NCBI GenBank assembly: GCA_036768485.1
Contig: JAVLUZ010000145.1
Coordinates: forward strand, 3,030,756-3,094,755
Length of the DNA stretch: 64,000 nt
Source: Mermis nigrescens
Taxonomy: Eukaryota; Nematoda; Enoplea; Mermithida; Mermithidae
Direction: 5' to 3'
Part shown: positions 1-11,868 of the stretch, in pieces
Numbering within the stretch: position 1 is the stretch's first letter
Layout of the letters: every line of letters begins with the position of its first letter
Translations under genes and position numbers: made by a program
Notes under the pieces: model-generated
Told to the model about the DNA's origin: nothing
Database searches by the model: none
What the model saw: only the letters and a program-made list of their open reading frames with translations

Positions 1-71
1 GATAAACTCGAAGAGCCGTTCCCGAAAGTAATTGATATACAATAACTCCTTTCCAAAAATATAGTGTAACG

Positions 72-235
72 GACGCCTCGTGGCGTAGTGGTAAACACCG
101 TTGCACCTGGTGCAGGAGGTTGACGGTTCGAACCCTACGTAACGCGACGAGTTTCCTCTTCCTGGAGGCACGAATAAAACTCGTGCATCAACGAGCACTT
201 GGCCTGGTGCCAGGCTGACGGATAGCCGACTTTGA
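72..235 (+). mobile_element. tRNA-derived SINE-like copy
   Basis: A box TGGCGTAGTGG (81-91) and B box GGTTCGAACCC (125-135) have the spacing of a tRNA-type Pol III promoter. The T stem and acceptor stem pair poorly, so it is not a good tRNA gene. A non-tRNA tail follows. A single copy is seen in the window. Confidence 0.55.
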
Positions 236-329
236 AAATCAATTTCCTATCCAGTCCACCCGTGCCATACCCCTAATTGGGACATATTGACACGTTAAAC
301 AGGAAGTTGTTTTAACTCTTTCCCATAAG

Positions 330-1010
330 TGTAACGGCCGGACATGCACAGCATGGTACATAATTCTGAGGGTGGGGCGGTCAGGCTTAAAATTTTTTAA
401 AAGTTGCTTTTTTGGGCTAAAAAACGTTGGGTACACGTCAAAAACACTGTTTTTTTGACGTGTCAGACAATGCTCGCTCTTTCTACAACATAGAAACGTT
501 GAAGAAATCTAAAAAAATTTGTTAAAATTGAATAGATTATGAACAAAATATTGTCAAAAAATGTGAATATGGCGGGATGCGCCGAACATTAGAGATTCTT
601 CGAGCCACGAATGAGCTGAAACCGCCTAAAAAGGCACACTTTTCAAACTTTTACCATCTTTTACAGAAAATATTTTTCGGCGTTTCCGACGGTGCTTTAT
701 GTTTCGAGCGGTATAAAAACGCAAAAACGTATAAAAAAGACAAAAAAGTCAAACAAATTGAATAAAATATAGTCAAAACATGTGTATACTGCGCAAAGCG
801 TCGAAAATTTGACACTTTTGAGCAAATACATAGCTAAAAACCCTTAAAAAAGCACCTTTCCTACGAATTTCCAGGAAATTTTTGGGAAGCTTTCAAAAAG
901 TTGCGAATAAATTTTTCGGGGGTTAGGGTAGTAACTCCTGAACCCCCTTAAGATCCTCTATAGTAACAGCTTAAAATCGTTGGAGGGGTAGACCGTGTTT
1001 TTTTTGGTTG
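330..1010 (-). mobile_element. Degenerate E-family relatives
   Basis: The left part resembles the copy at 58406-58807: a GGGGCGGTCAGG block, a lone TTTTTTGGGCTAAAAA block, an ACAATGCTCG block, then a GCGCAAAGCGTCGAAAATTT variant of the shared hairpin motif. Ends and target duplications are not clear. No exon was found here. Confidence 0.4.
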
Positions 1011-1701
1011 CAGATGACCTTCAGTTTTTTTTGTAAAAAACAAAAAAAAAACATCTAAAACGGCCTAAAACCGCGAGCTTTTTTCATAAAACCCGGGAGA
1101 TCGTGAGAAAAATTCTACATTCATTTTGTCCATTTTTTTCCTTAAGGAAATGAAAAGATATACATTTTGAAAATATTGCATTATTTCATTGGTTTGATTG
1201 ACCTTTGAGTTAAAAGTCCAATTTTTAAATTAAATGATAGAAAAATTGATAAAAGTGAAGTTGAATTTATGATTGGAGGTTTATCGAATGAAAACCTGGT
1301 TTCTTGAAATTTCTTCGACTAAAAATGAATATTTTTGGGAAATTAGACCAAGCAATGAATCATTGTGAAATATTCGTTCTATGTAAAGTTTATTGGATGC
1401 ACACATATGTACGTCTTTGCATTGCAAACATATAATAAATCATATCTTAAATATATTTTAGATACATTTTAAATATCTTAAATATCTATAATTGCAAATA
1501 TGTAGTAGAGGCGATAATAATATGTACATATGAAATGAAATAAGTGTAAACAACGTTACTCGCCCGATTATTGGCTTATTTACGAGAATATTTTATGAGT
1601 AAAGACCAACATTCTATTTATAAGTTTCTTTTAAAGAAAAGTCTTTAATACGTTAATAATCGTTGTGCAATCGTCGAAACTTTTAACGATGTTGTATAGA
1701 T
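1011..1701. other. AT-rich sequence, nothing recognised
   Basis: I see no exon, tRNA or clear repeat boundary. The stretch 1390-1530 is a low-complexity ATATTTTAAATAT tract. Confidence 0.5.
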
Positions 1702-1709
1702 TTAGAGGA

Positions 1710-2321
1710 CAGAGGGCGGATTTAGAGGGTGGGAGCGCCCCCCATTGACCCGAAGTAGTTGGTGAGATAATGGATAGATATGTGATTTGCTGAGATTTTG
1801 TGTGTCAGTGATCATAATTTCTCGAATTTTTACCCGGATAATACCTATTAATGACATTTATTTACTTTCTTGGCGACCTGGAAGCTATTTTTTGTTCATG
1901 GAATGGTTTCAAAACAATTTCAAGAGCTGAAACAGCTAGTTAAGCATTGATTTATCCTATTTTTAAGCATAACGTTTGAAAATTTCCGACGTTCTGCGTC
2001 AAAATACAGGAATATGAGCAGTAAATCGAGCTTCAAACGTCCTTGCGCCTTAATTTCACAAAATTTGCAGCGCATCGAGCCGGATTTTCACTGAAGTCAA
2101 AAAAATTTGATGATTTTTTTCGCACAAAATCGTCAAAAACTTAAAAATGATCCAGAAAAGATTTTGAGCCAAAAGTGATTTTAAATAAACGTAGACAATG
2201 TAAATCGCCGAAAAATGCTATTTGGCGCGTGAAGGGCTTATTTTTAGACTTATTTTTGGCTGCTTTTTGGAAAATTTGGTGTACCGCCCTTCACCTCAAG
2301 CAAATCCATAATCCGCCACTG
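1710..2321. mobile_element. C-family DNA transposon, full length
   Basis: Ends are CAGAGGGCGGAT and ATCCGCCACTG, inverted versions of each other. It is 612 bp with no transposase. The flanks TTAGAGGA and TTTGGGGA match at 6 of 8 bases, fitting an old 8-bp duplication of hAT type. It is the uninterrupted reference for the nested copy at 33937-35178. Confidence 0.7.
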
Positions 2322-2557
2322 TTTGGGGATAATCTCGCATTTCAGCTACTAAAATTGACTATATACATACGTAACCATGTGTATTATTGTACTGCACTTT
2401 GGAAAGAGATAAAAATAGTGTGGATCCAGCTATAGTTTAATCGTTTATTGTTATGACATTGCTGCTTTGAAAAAGACCGGTTTACTGTATCGTTGCTTGT
2501 GATGATCATGTTGAAAAATGAAAGCGATTTGGTTTCTCTAGCAAACGTAGAAGTAAG

Positions 2558-2736
2558 CAGGCACGTATAGCTGGCCGTCCTATTTCGGGGGGACCAACAG
2601 CAATTTTTGGGGGACTGAGCCCAAATAGGCCAAAAATAGCACAAAGTAACGTTTGAAAAGTCCTATTTTCCGGATTTCTCTGAATTTTGGGGTGTCCGAC
2701 CCCCTCCCGCTATTCCCCCCCAGAGATATGTGCCTA
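2558..2736. mobile_element. F-family MITE
   Basis: It begins CAGGCACGTATAGCTGGCCG and ends GATATGTGCCTA, imperfect terminal inverted repeats. Flanks GAAGTAAG and GCAATAAG agree at 6 of 8. It is non-coding and ends 230 bases before exon 1. Confidence 0.7.
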
Positions 2737-2968
2737 GCAATAAGTCAGACCATGACCTTCCGGATCGCCCCTCATATTGATTTGGCGCGCTAATAAGGGT
2801 CGTCTTGCGTGAATGTACTCTCCTGGCCATTAGTGGCCGTGCGAATGGGGTGGCGCTAAAAAACTCCCTGGTTTCTGTGCAAATTTTTATCATACATAAC
2901 CAGATATTGGAAATGTTTATTATACCTACTCGTCTTTTTTACCATTGTGTAATGTATTATTTGATCAG

Positions 2969-3138
2969 GTGTCTGACGTTCTGTACAAACAATCGTTGAT
3001 TTCTAAGCTGGGCACCTTTATTTTGATTCAACTCATGTATTCTAATTTGTGCCCGAGCTTGTTAAAAGGCGAAATTAACGAAGCTTTTGTGGGAAAAGTC
3101 GAATGCGACAAAACCGAATTAATCAAAAAGCTAATCAA
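2969..3138 (+). CDS. PRKDC: PRKDC exon 1 of window (HEAT cradle)
   Basis: The peptide includes INEAFVGKVECDKTELIKK, which lines up with the human stretch INQVFHGS...ELTKTLIK near residues 1890-1915. The acceptor AG is at 2967-2968 after a T-rich tract and the donor GTACAT is at 3139. The exon starts in phase 0 and leaves two bases of a Lys codon, which the first base of the next exon completes. It is the first exon I can recognise. Earlier exons must lie before the window, because 1-2968 shows only repeats. Confidence 0.88.
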
Positions 3139-3454
3139 GTACATATTTGCATACTACAATTGTACTTTGGTGGCAGTTTAGCTTCGCATTGTGTTGTCGA
3201 GGGAAAATTTGCATGCTTGATAGCGTAGCACATGAGTTTGCCCCACTTCAAAAATTTTGTCGATTTTTGTGCAAGTTCTGGTCCAAAATAAATAGTTTCT
3301 TTATTTTATTTTCAGACATTTGATGAGAGGTTTCTTATCGATTATTATGGCTAATCGTTTTCCGTGTACTAATTTAGATGTTGGGTCAAAATAATGAGCA
3401 TCCGTGTGGCTAGCCATAATTCAAATGTTAATCGCCTCTGTTGTGAAGTTTAGT

Positions 3455-3970
3455 GTAACACATGTATGCAGATTGTACAAACAGTACAGTGTTACTCCTG
3501 GAAGTTGACTCACTATTATTGTAATATTAATTTTAGATAATGCATCTCGAGCGCCGTGTTTCGTCCATTATTCTGTACCAGCTTGTCTTTTATTATAGGA
3601 TATTATTCTCTAACATGCCGTTAATGCGGCGACGCAGACGCAGCAACTTAGCTATTAATAGCATCAAGAAAACGAAGCGCGCACGTGAATAACTTTGAAC
3701 GCGCACGTGAATGCCATAGGATCCAACGCCATTCACGTGCGCGATTCGTTTTCTTGATGCTATTAATAGCTATATTGCTCCGTTTGCGTCGCCGCACCAA
3801 CGGCATATTAGAGAATGATATCCGATAATGAAAGACAACAAGTTGATACAAAATAATGGACAGAGCGCGGCGCTCGCGACGTATTATCTAACATTAATCT
3901 TACTAATAATGGTGCGTCAACTTCCATGGCGAGCACTGTATGTACATATTCTGTCTATTCTAACATGCAC
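3455..3970. repeat. Half-kilobase imperfect palindrome
   Basis: Two arms of about 240 bases are inverted copies meeting near 3690-3730. Matching blocks are AGCTATTAATAGCATCAAGA on the left and its complement TCTTGATGCTATTAATAGCT on the right. Other pairs are CTTGTCTTT with AAAGACAAC, GAGCGCC with GGCGCTC, and GGAAGTTGAC with GTCAACTTCC. Coding potential was not seen. It may be a foldback element. Confidence 0.75.
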
Positions 3971-4275
3971 AGGACGAATACCTGTATTCAGCCTTTTAGA
4001 AAACTTCTTATAGAATTTCGTGTAAATTATGAATTTATATTCTTAAAAATTATACCTTAAGTTGTAATTGTAAAGAAAAAAATGAAAATTTATACCAATT
4101 TTTTATGCTTTGCATGGTTTTTGAATTTAAACAGTTTTTAAATTATCGTTTGCTTTTTACAACGTATCATATGTGCGGACACATTATAATAAATGTGTTG
4201 AACTTTGTGTGCCGAACAATCCCTACGTGGCACAATTGCAGTAAAGCGGGGCTTTCTCAATGTGTAAACAGTAGG

Positions 4276-4550
4276 CTTAAATGCACAGCATGGCCGATCT
4301 GGTGGAGGGGGTCAAGACAAGAATTGAGCTATTTTGGGCTAAAATGACTTCAAAACGGGTATAAGCACTAAAATAGCATTAAAACTACGTTATTACTCAG
4401 TTTCTTATCAGTTTAAAGCTCTGTTGAAGAATATATTCAATTTTCAGCAGTTTTTTGCCTTTATTTTGCTGAATTTTTCCGAGAAAATTCCCCGTTTTTG
4501 TATTTTCGGGGATCTAGTCCTCCTATTCCTCCACGGGCATATCTGGTTGT
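4276..4550 (+). mobile_element. K-family element, single copy
   Basis: It starts with GCACAGCATGGCCGATCTGG and shares the block AAAATGACxTCAAAA..GGTATAAGC with the inverted pair at 6475-6990. It is non-coding, with ends only approximate. The rest of intron 1 around it is AT-rich with nothing else recognised. Confidence 0.55.
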
Positions 4551-5525
4551 GACTTTATGATATTTTTTATATTTTATTTATTCACTTTACTTTACTTTTG
4601 CGCTAGTTTAAAAAGTAGGCTAAGAAAGTATAACTAGAGGCTATTAAATAAACGTACATAAATAATAATAATTTATAATAAACTAAATGGATCAGTTTCC
4701 TCGTTTCTACCCTTTTATAAGCAGAGTAAAGCAGATCTGCACATATCCTCATACTCGTATGATAGATTCGAGATCAAAATTTATAAATTAAAATTTTAAA
4801 AGCGAACATTGCATAAAATTTCCCAGCACTGGTTCTCTTGTTTGAATGCTTGAATAATAAACTTTATTCGTGAATGATTTTAGAATAAGTCGAGTTGGTT
4901 TGTGGTCCATACATAGCCCGTTTTGATTTATAACTGCATCCTTAATTATTTGAAAATATGTACCTCACCAGATTTCTTTTAGCTTGCAAAATGAATGGAT
5001 TTGACAGTATATAAGTGTCGGAGAGAGTCGGTCAACTTTAAACGAATCGATATAATAAACAATGCTTTTTAAACGGGCGTGTGTGGAAAAATGTGGCGAT
5101 ATGACGGAAATCTTAACAATAGAAGCTTGAAAATATTTAAATTTATACATCCGGATTTATCCACTTTAACGCACATTTTACGCAGTGTTCGTTCGTGCGA
5201 CTGACACGTAAATTGACAAATAAACTTCTGAGCGTGTAGTACGCACATTACTTCAACCGCACTAAATTTCATGCTGTGTAGAAGCGAAAAATATTTTTGA
5301 AAAATATGTAAAAATGTGAAAAAAATAAAATTATTCAAAATGAAAGCGGCAAAAAACACCTATGTATTTAGAAATACCCCGAAGTGTAAGCTTCTGCATA
5401 AAAAATTGGAAAACGGTGTGGGATGAGAAACATTTGATTCAAAAATCACCGAATCATGGGAAATGATAGTTTTTGTATTTTTATTTTTTGGTATTCCCTA
5501 TTTTGACCGTTTAATCGATTTTAAG

Positions 5526-5679
5526 ATTGATCCTGGATGCAAGGAGGGAAGGCAAGGACGATACTGTTCTTGCCGATCTTAAATTTAAATACCGTTGCGC
5601 GGCTCACAATTGTTTAATAGCCGTCCTGATGTCAACGCAGACTAAGGAGCAACTATTTGAAAATTATATATTCAAGGAT
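5526..5679 (+). CDS. PRKDC: PRKDC exon 2 (HEAT cradle)
   Basis: It encodes ILDARREGKDD followed by LKFKYRCAAHNCLIAVL, matching the human RRLYHCAAYNCAISVI segment near residue 1940. The acceptor AG is at 5524-5525. The first base joins two bases of the previous exon to make a Lys codon. The donor GTGAGT at 5680 is a strong consensus and leaves phase 0. The family match on both sides of the RCAAxNC core is among the clearest in the window. Confidence 0.93.
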
Positions 5680-6470
5680 GTGAGTTTAAACTACTTTGAA
5701 ATACTGTTTCTCTTTCATTTTAGAATACAATTGAACATTATTACTGTGCTTCTGAAAATAATGCATGCGATGTGGCTATGTATTTGAGCGAAAAATAAAA
5801 CAAACAGAAATATAGACATAACAAAAAATAACGATAAAAAACAATAACAAAGCGTGGCTTATATGGTACATAGACTAAATGCATGGAATTAGTAAGGTGA
5901 GCAATGCAGTAAATAAAGTAATCACGTGAATTTAAATAAAAAATTTAAAATTGTTATAAATTTCAGTTATGAACTTTATTATTCATTTATCTGCATATTA
6001 ATGACAAATAAACGAATAAGAAACATATTGAATCTTAGTTTAACTTAACATGCAAATATGGTCAATAAATTTTTTCGCGTTTTACGTAATTTGACCTGAT
6101 TGCATATTATACTCAATTATGAGTCAATTGCGCTAATTTTATTTACTCTATGCAAAGCGTAATAAGTTAAAATTCCTAAAATTTTGAAATTTTTAATTTT
6201 TTCAGTTATAGTTTATCGCATTTGGCTTGCGCTGATATGTGTTAAGAATATAACACAAATTGATAATATAAAAATTGATACGTAATATGCGCTTAAAACT
6301 AATGCTGAATTTTTTGACTTTGGAAACTTGCACGACTCATAATTCAAACACTTAGCATTATCAGCATTTCTGGTCGAAATTTAGGATTAAGAATGTAATG
6401 GAGCGCCGGAAGTTTTTCTTAATTATTTTGTTCATGAAAAGTGTTATGACTCCTCCGTCTCCAGACGTGC
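5680..6470. other. AT-rich intron 2 sequence
   Basis: No exon, RNA gene or clear repeat was found in this stretch; it is long A/T runs. Confidence 0.5.
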
Positions 6471-6474
6471 ACGT

Positions 6475-6990
6475 GATGCACAGCATGGCCGATCTGGAGA
6501 TGGGCGGGGTCAAAATTTAAGCTTTTTGGCCCAAAATGACCTCAAAAACTGGTATAAGCGCTAAAATAGCGTCAAAACTACATTATTACACAGTTTCTGG
6601 TCAATTTGAAGCACTTTTGAAGATAGTTTTAAATTTTACCTCGCTTTTGGTCTTCATTTTGAATCATTTTCACCTCAAGTTTTCCAATTTTTTTTATTCT
6701 GGGGTGGTCAGGAGCCCCAAACTCCCCCTCAGCACGTGCGTGTCTGGTCCCGCCTGCCCCTTTAGAATGGAAGATTGGAAAATTTCGTAGGGAAATGAGG
6801 CAAAATGAAGGCGAAAAACAGCTGAAAATTTGAAAATTTTCTTCAAAAGTGCTTCAAATTGACTAGAAACTGTGTAATAACATGGTTCTAACGGTATTTT
6901 AGCGCTTATACCAGTTTTTAAGGTCAATTCGGCCCGAAAAGCTCAATGTTTGATCGACCATGCTATGCACCTTTGCTCCCCTGTCTTGCA
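6475..6990. repeat. Head-to-head pair of K-family elements
   Basis: The left half runs GCACAGCATGG ... ACTGGTATAAGCGCTAAAAT ... GAAGCACTTTTGAAGA. The right half carries the same blocks inverted: TTCAAAAGTGCTTC ... ATTTTAGCGCTTATACCAGT ... CCATGCTATGC. The centre lies near 6765. The arms diverge by many substitutions, so the arrangement is old. Confidence 0.7.
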
Positions 6991-7189
6991 GAATCGGAAA
7001 ACTTCTAAAAATTAACCTTAAATTTGATTAATTTCTCACATTTTTTACCCTTTTTTCTAACCTTTCGAATTTTACCCCTTCCAAGACCGTTCATGCTTGT
7101 GCACGTCTGGACGCCTCATACCAATTCGGTCTCACCATAATAAAGTATTAGCTTATTTTCAGTCATCTTTCTACGTGTTGTCTCGATCA

Positions 7190-7538
7190 GACATGCAATG
7201 GGAATTCTGGTGAAGGGGTGATAGTTTAAAGTGCCTGTTTGAGGCCCAGAAATATTGAGTACGCGTCAAAAGCACTGTTATTCAACGTTTCTAACGATGC
7301 CATATCTTTATGGAGCATGAAAACACAAAAAAATTTCGAAAAAAATCGAATGAGTCGAATAAATTGAACAAAATATAGTCATAACAAGACTTACATGGCG
7401 CGAAGCGCCAAAAATCTAACACTTCTGAGCAAGTAGATTGCTAAAAACGGTCAAAAAAGCAGAAAGTTTTCTGAAAATAATGAAAAATCGCGAATTCTAG
7501 AGGGCTGGGGTTAAAACTCCAAACCCCTTATACATACA
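7190..7538 (-). mobile_element. E-family relative with hairpin motif
   Basis: It begins CATGCAATGGGAATTCTGG and ends near ATACATACATGCACG. An exact GGCGCGAAGCGCC lies at 7397-7409. It is non-coding, in the intron before exon 3. Confidence 0.6.
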
Positions 7539-7796
7539 TGCACGCGGACAAAAGCTCTGAGAGGGGGAAACCGAGTTTTTTAGGGGGGAGTAAATGGGTA
7601 ATTTTTTACCTACGTATATATTTAATGTCAAATTTTTGTTCTTCTTTAGTTGCATTTGGTTTTTTCATGAATATTTTTGGTAAATTTGAATTTTAACGCG
7701 TTTTAATATGAATTAGCACGAAGGAAACTAGAGACTCGTTTGAGAACGCGCATGCAGAAATATTCTTTGTTAAATAAAAATAATGTCTACTTGCAG

Positions 7797-7853
7797 GCTT
7801 GGCCGTTGATTGCGGATTTAAACAAGAGCTACGTTTTCAATATTGATTTTCAA
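7797..7853 (+). CDS. PRKDC: PRKDC exon 3, 19-codon exon
   Basis: This small exon encodes AWPLIADLNKSYVFNIDFQ and aligns with human IFENLIDLKRRYNFPVEVE near residues 1975-1995. The acceptor TTGCAG ends at 7796 and the donor GTGGGT starts at 7854, both in phase 0. Homology before and after it shows that it is needed to keep the protein colinear. Confidence 0.85.
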
Positions 7854-8118
7854 GTGGGTATCTTCTTTGCAAAATTACTCTTTATTCGCCACGTGCATTT
7901 TGTGCACGTTTATTTACATGATTTACTATTTGCCTTCATATTTATTGTTACTACGAACTTACTGTAGTTTCATTTATTTGACTAAAGCTATTGTTACTTT
8001 TATATTTTATGATTTATTGCTTGTTTTCCGCTTTTTTATTTTCACCTTCAACCTCGACTGTTGCTTTGTTTACATTGTAAATAACTTGTTTATACGTCTT
8101 TACTACGACATGTACTAC

Positions 8119-8451
8119 CAGGCTTGTAACTGGCCGTCCTATCTGGGGGCAACACCAATTTTTAGGGGAGGGACTAAGCCCAAAAAGGTCAAAAATAGCA
8201 CAAAATAACGTTTAAAAAGTCCGATTTTTCTGAATTTTGGTAGGTCCGAACCAGGCGCGTAGCGGCCCTCCTATTTTAGGGGGACCAACACCAATTTGGG
8301 GGGGTCTTAGCCAGAAATAGCACAAAATAACGTGTGAAAAAAACCTATCTTTCCGTTTTTTCCTGAATTTTGGGGGGTCCGGTACCCCCCATGCCCCCAC
8401 AGCTGCGTACCTGGTCCGAACCCTCCCATTTCCCCCAGAGATACGTGCCTG
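8119..8451. mobile_element. F-family MITE, interrupted by another F
   Basis: The outer ends are CAGGCTTGTAACTGGCCG and GAGATACGTGCCTG. Flanks TGTACTAC and CCTACTAC agree at 6 of 8. A second F element occupies 8252-8413. Confidence 0.75.
8252..8413. mobile_element. F-family MITE nested in F
   Basis: It begins CAGGCGCGTAGCGGCC and ends GCTGCGTACCTG. The 8-bp duplication GTCCGAAC is exact at 8244-8251 and 8414-8421, so the element is 162 bp and entered after the outer copy. Confidence 0.85.
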
Positions 8452-8524
8452 CCTACTACATATAATATTGATTACTTTATGATATCTTTTATTGATTATG
8501 TTATGTTCTCTTATTTATGCCTAG

Positions 8525-8797
8525 TCGTTGCCGGAAAGGAAGAAGCAAATTTTGTCGTTGAAAAATTCGGCTGGATCGCGGTATTCGCATAGTAGTCCCG
8601 ATTCGACGAATCGAAATTTCACGGCAAGGCATTCGTTGCGATTTTTATCCACTCAATTTTTGACGGAATCGAGTCTGCGATCCGATTTGACCCAATACGA
8701 TTTTACGAGCTCAACTCTGGGCGGCAAGCAGCGCGAATTTTCGGCTAAAACCGGGCCTAGGCTCCACAAAGACTTTAGCCAGATTAATTCAGCCGGT
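8525..8797 (+). CDS. PRKDC: PRKDC exon 4, PQR-like phosphorylation cluster
   Basis: It opens with SLPERKKQILSL, matching human VPMERKKKYIEI, then runs into a Ser/Thr-rich segment. LTQYDFTSS lines up with human MSQFDFSTG (Ser2041 region). DFSQ lies where human YSSQ holds Ser2056, the main PQR autophosphorylation site. A further STQ lies upstream. SQ/TQ is the consensus of DNA-PK, ATM and ATR. The acceptor TAG ends at 8524. The donor is GTAATG at 8798; this GT, not the one two bases earlier, keeps the next exon in frame. The intron that follows is 108 bases. Confidence 0.93.
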
Positions 8798-8905
8798 GTA
8801 ATGTTATTTCTTTGTCTTTCTTCCCTACAATTTTCTCGCTTTTTAAATAACGTATTCCGTAAAAAGCCCAAATTTAACATTTTTCTCGTTTTTTTAAATA
8901 CACAG

Positions 8906-9100
8906 GAAACTCCGGGAGCATTGGCGGACGACTCGTTCGGCGGCCTAAATTCGTACAGTAGGGCTAACGAGGAAACCGACGAGACTGAAGCCGTTTTGGA
9001 TATGGAAATGGATGATTTAAATCGTCATCCGTGCATGCAACCGATGCTTTCGATTATTAAATTTATGCACGAAAAGCAATCGACGATTCAGTCGAATAAA
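8906..9100 (+). CDS. PRKDC: PRKDC exon 5 (cradle, acidic conserved block)
   Basis: The peptide contains AVLDMEMDDLNRHPCMQPML followed by IIKFMHEKQ, close to human VLELEMDELNRHECMAPL and VKHMHR near residues 2080-2110. The acceptor ACACAG ends at 8905 and the donor GTAATA starts at 9101. Both junctions are phase 0 and the length is 65 codons. This is the strongest single identity block to vertebrate DNA-PKcs in the window. Confidence 0.95.
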
Positions 9101-9460
9101 GTAATACGGTGATGAAATAATAAAGTAATAAAATAATGTAAAGTTATAATAAAAATAATAATAAAATAATATAATATAATATAATAATATGCATTAATTC
9201 ATTAATTATTTACTAGTCATTTATTATTTGTTTTATCGATTTTTAGTCATCCTGTAACTTAAAAAATACAATATTTCTGTACGTAATATAAATTGTCTAA
9301 CTTTATATATGTATAGTGCTCAATAATAATGATAATAATACAATAATGCTCAATAAAACTCAAAAACAATGTTAATTTGCATTAATTTCATTAATTACGT
9401 AATGCAGTTATTTTTATCCGTTTTACTGATTTTTTATTATATTATGTGAGTTAAAAAAAT

Positions 9461-9678
9461 GTTCAGTCGAACCTCGTTAATAAACACCGGATAATAAACA
9501 CTCCTGCTTAACCAACACCCTTTCCTTCGGTCCCTGCCAAAGTGCTATACTTGATAACAATTAGAAACCCGTTTAATAAACGCTCGAACGCTTGATAAGC
9601 TCGGCTCCATATGACCGTGACTACATATGTGCCTATGTGCCAAAGACCTCGGTCAGTAAACGCTTGCCTGGACATATG
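9461..9678. mobile_element. Possible pogo/Tigger-like fragment
   Basis: The left end CAGTCGAACCTCGTTAAT resembles pogo-type terminal repeats, followed by repeated AATAAAC(A/G)C blocks. No right end or transposase was found. Confidence 0.3.
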
Positions 9679-9950
9679 GCCATACGTTGGCGTGAGAGAA
9701 GTTGTGGTATGCACTCCTCCAGAAGGCCGAATCCCGCCTCCCCCGGAACCCAAAATAATACCCCCAGAATTCAATTTTCGAATTTTTTTCGCAATTTTTT
9801 GATGCCAATGGATAGTGCTCGATGAGAGACGTTGAAAAATGGTGTTTTTTGCCATACCACCATTTTTATGACCATTTTTTTGATCTTTGAGAAATCTTGC
9901 ACCCCTCCCTCTCTCCCATAATTTTCATGCTGCCCACCTATGCACTTGAC
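9679..9950 (-). mobile_element. G-family MITE
   Basis: Reverse-oriented copy sharing TGGATAGTGCTCGATGAGA, TGGTGTTTTTTGCCATACCA and the end CTGCCCACCTATG with the other G copies. It is non-coding. Confidence 0.7.
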
Positions 9951-11757
9951 TAAGTAGCGCGGTGTAAAGTCGTTTCTTATCAGGTAAACCAGGTCAGGAA
10001 ACACTTCTTTTTGGATGTTAAACACCTTGTGTGCACAGTGAAGGTCAAAATCAATGATATTTAGAGGGACACAACAATATTCAGCCATGCGATGCGACAT
10101 GCATAAGTAAAAAATTGTCAATTTGATTAGTAAATACTTGGTTTATTTAACATTTTTTAACGGGATTTGACTTTTTGTTTGCCTAACTATATAGATACAG
10201 TTGTAGTGCTGGAAAAGTATGTTAATTTGATCATCTAATAGTAATTCCCTTATAAGCAGCTATGTGGTCAGCGTTTTAAACTGAAAAATGTGTAAAATTA
10301 TGTTATATTCATTCGAAGGAAAGAAATTGTAAAAGTAATTAGTGAACGAAATCAATACGTTTTTCACAGATAAAGTAAAATAAAAGAAATTGTATCTGGC
10401 TCATTGTTAGTTACAACTTTATTGGTATTGTTTTCTTTATTTTTCTAATTTTTTCTATTTATTATTTATTTCTTTTATTTATTTTTATTCATTCATTCAT
10501 TTATGCATTCACTTTGAACAATCATTACTATCTTAATGCAGTTGGATCGTACGACACGATTTATGCCTTAAATAATTGGAAGTCGTCATTGCGAAAAAGA
10601 TAAGGAAAGAAGACAAAATGGATATAATTTGTTTATAATAAAACAACTAAAATAAATAAATAAATTTTCAACAATAATTTTTTGATTCCTATACCTGCTG
10701 TAATAGTAAGTGATCGATATTAGGTCTTTTTTAATATTGATCTTTTTAAATGCTCTATTTTTCTAATAATTTTTTATTTCGATATTTTAAATTTATTTAT
10801 ATTTTACTGTTGAACTTTTCGCATTTTGTCGTTGAAACTTTATGTATATGCGCGTAATTAATCGAAAAGACTACTAAAAGGCAGACATGATCTTTAAATT
10901 TCGAAAAAATTTAATTTCAAAAATTTCAAAAACGGTTTATCTAGATTAATTTTCTACTTACATAATTTATTGCTGCTTTTACATAAATTAATTTTTACGA
11001 TTGAGTTGATTTTCAGCTTCCTGATGTACTGTACATATTTAAGATGTGTACATACAGGCCCGTCCAGGGGGGATAGGGGCTTGTGCCCTCTTCCACCCTG
11101 AAATAAAATCTGAGAACGATTTTTTCCTTTTTTCCCTTCTTTGCTTTTGTAGTCAAAAATCGCAAAATATTTTTGCGCTTCGCGCCCAATATCTTAATTA
11201 TAATTAGAGTCTAAGCTCCTAGCGCATGGTTTAACACTGCATTTTTAGTCTTTAAACAACCTAAAGCGTATTCTGCATATATGTCTTCTATTTTTCTTAG
11301 CTTTTATGTAGAAAATCAGATTTTTTCAAGAAACAAGACTTACAACGATTTTTTGGCATGATTATAAATTTGTTGATAAACTTTGACCATTCTTAGGATG
11401 AATTCAGAACCGCGATTCGGTAGATTTTGTTACATCATACGATTCAAAATTAAAGTGCTCTTTTGACAAAATTTTCCGGGGCTCTGCCCAAACCCCGCTG
11501 AGGGGCGCTTAGGTCCGCAACCCCAGACCCCTTCAACCTAACAAGAAGTGGTTAACTATCGGATTCTCACTGTATCCAAGGTATTCGGGTAGTAATATTT
11601 GCAACTAAAATAAATCCTTCGGTCCCTCTTATGTTTAAGAAAATCGTTTGGTCGTAACCCCTGAAAAAATCCTGGAAACGGGCCTGTGTACATATAACTA
11701 AACTGCATAAATGCTTGAGAAAAAAATTTCTTCCGCCATGTACATATGTCTTCATAG
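9951..11757. other. AT-rich intron 5 sequence with short repeat scraps
   Basis: 10120-11040 is A/T-rich with no recognised feature. Around 11060-11200 a degenerate repeat holds TGCGCTTCGCGCC, one base from the shared hairpin motif. No exon was found. Confidence 0.5.
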
Positions 11758-11868
11758 GCTGCTACGATGCCCGGTTGGATGAAGCACATGTGTGATCAAT
11801 TAGAATCCGGTCAAGTTCACATTAATGTTAAATTATTGATAGCGCGTTTAATATTGCTATCCGAAAAA
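11758..11868 (+). CDS. PRKDC: PRKDC exon 6 (HEAT cradle)
   Basis: It encodes AATMPGWMKHMCDQLESG and then HINVKLLIARLILLSEK, matching human LPSWMKFLHGKLGNP and PLNIRLFLAKLVINTEE. The acceptor CATAG ends at 11757 and the donor GTGAGC starts at 11869. Both junctions are phase 0, 37 codons. Confidence 0.92.

Noticed and set aside
72..148. Genuine tRNA gene
   Set aside because: The A and B boxes are good but the T and acceptor stems do not pair, and a SINE-like tail follows.
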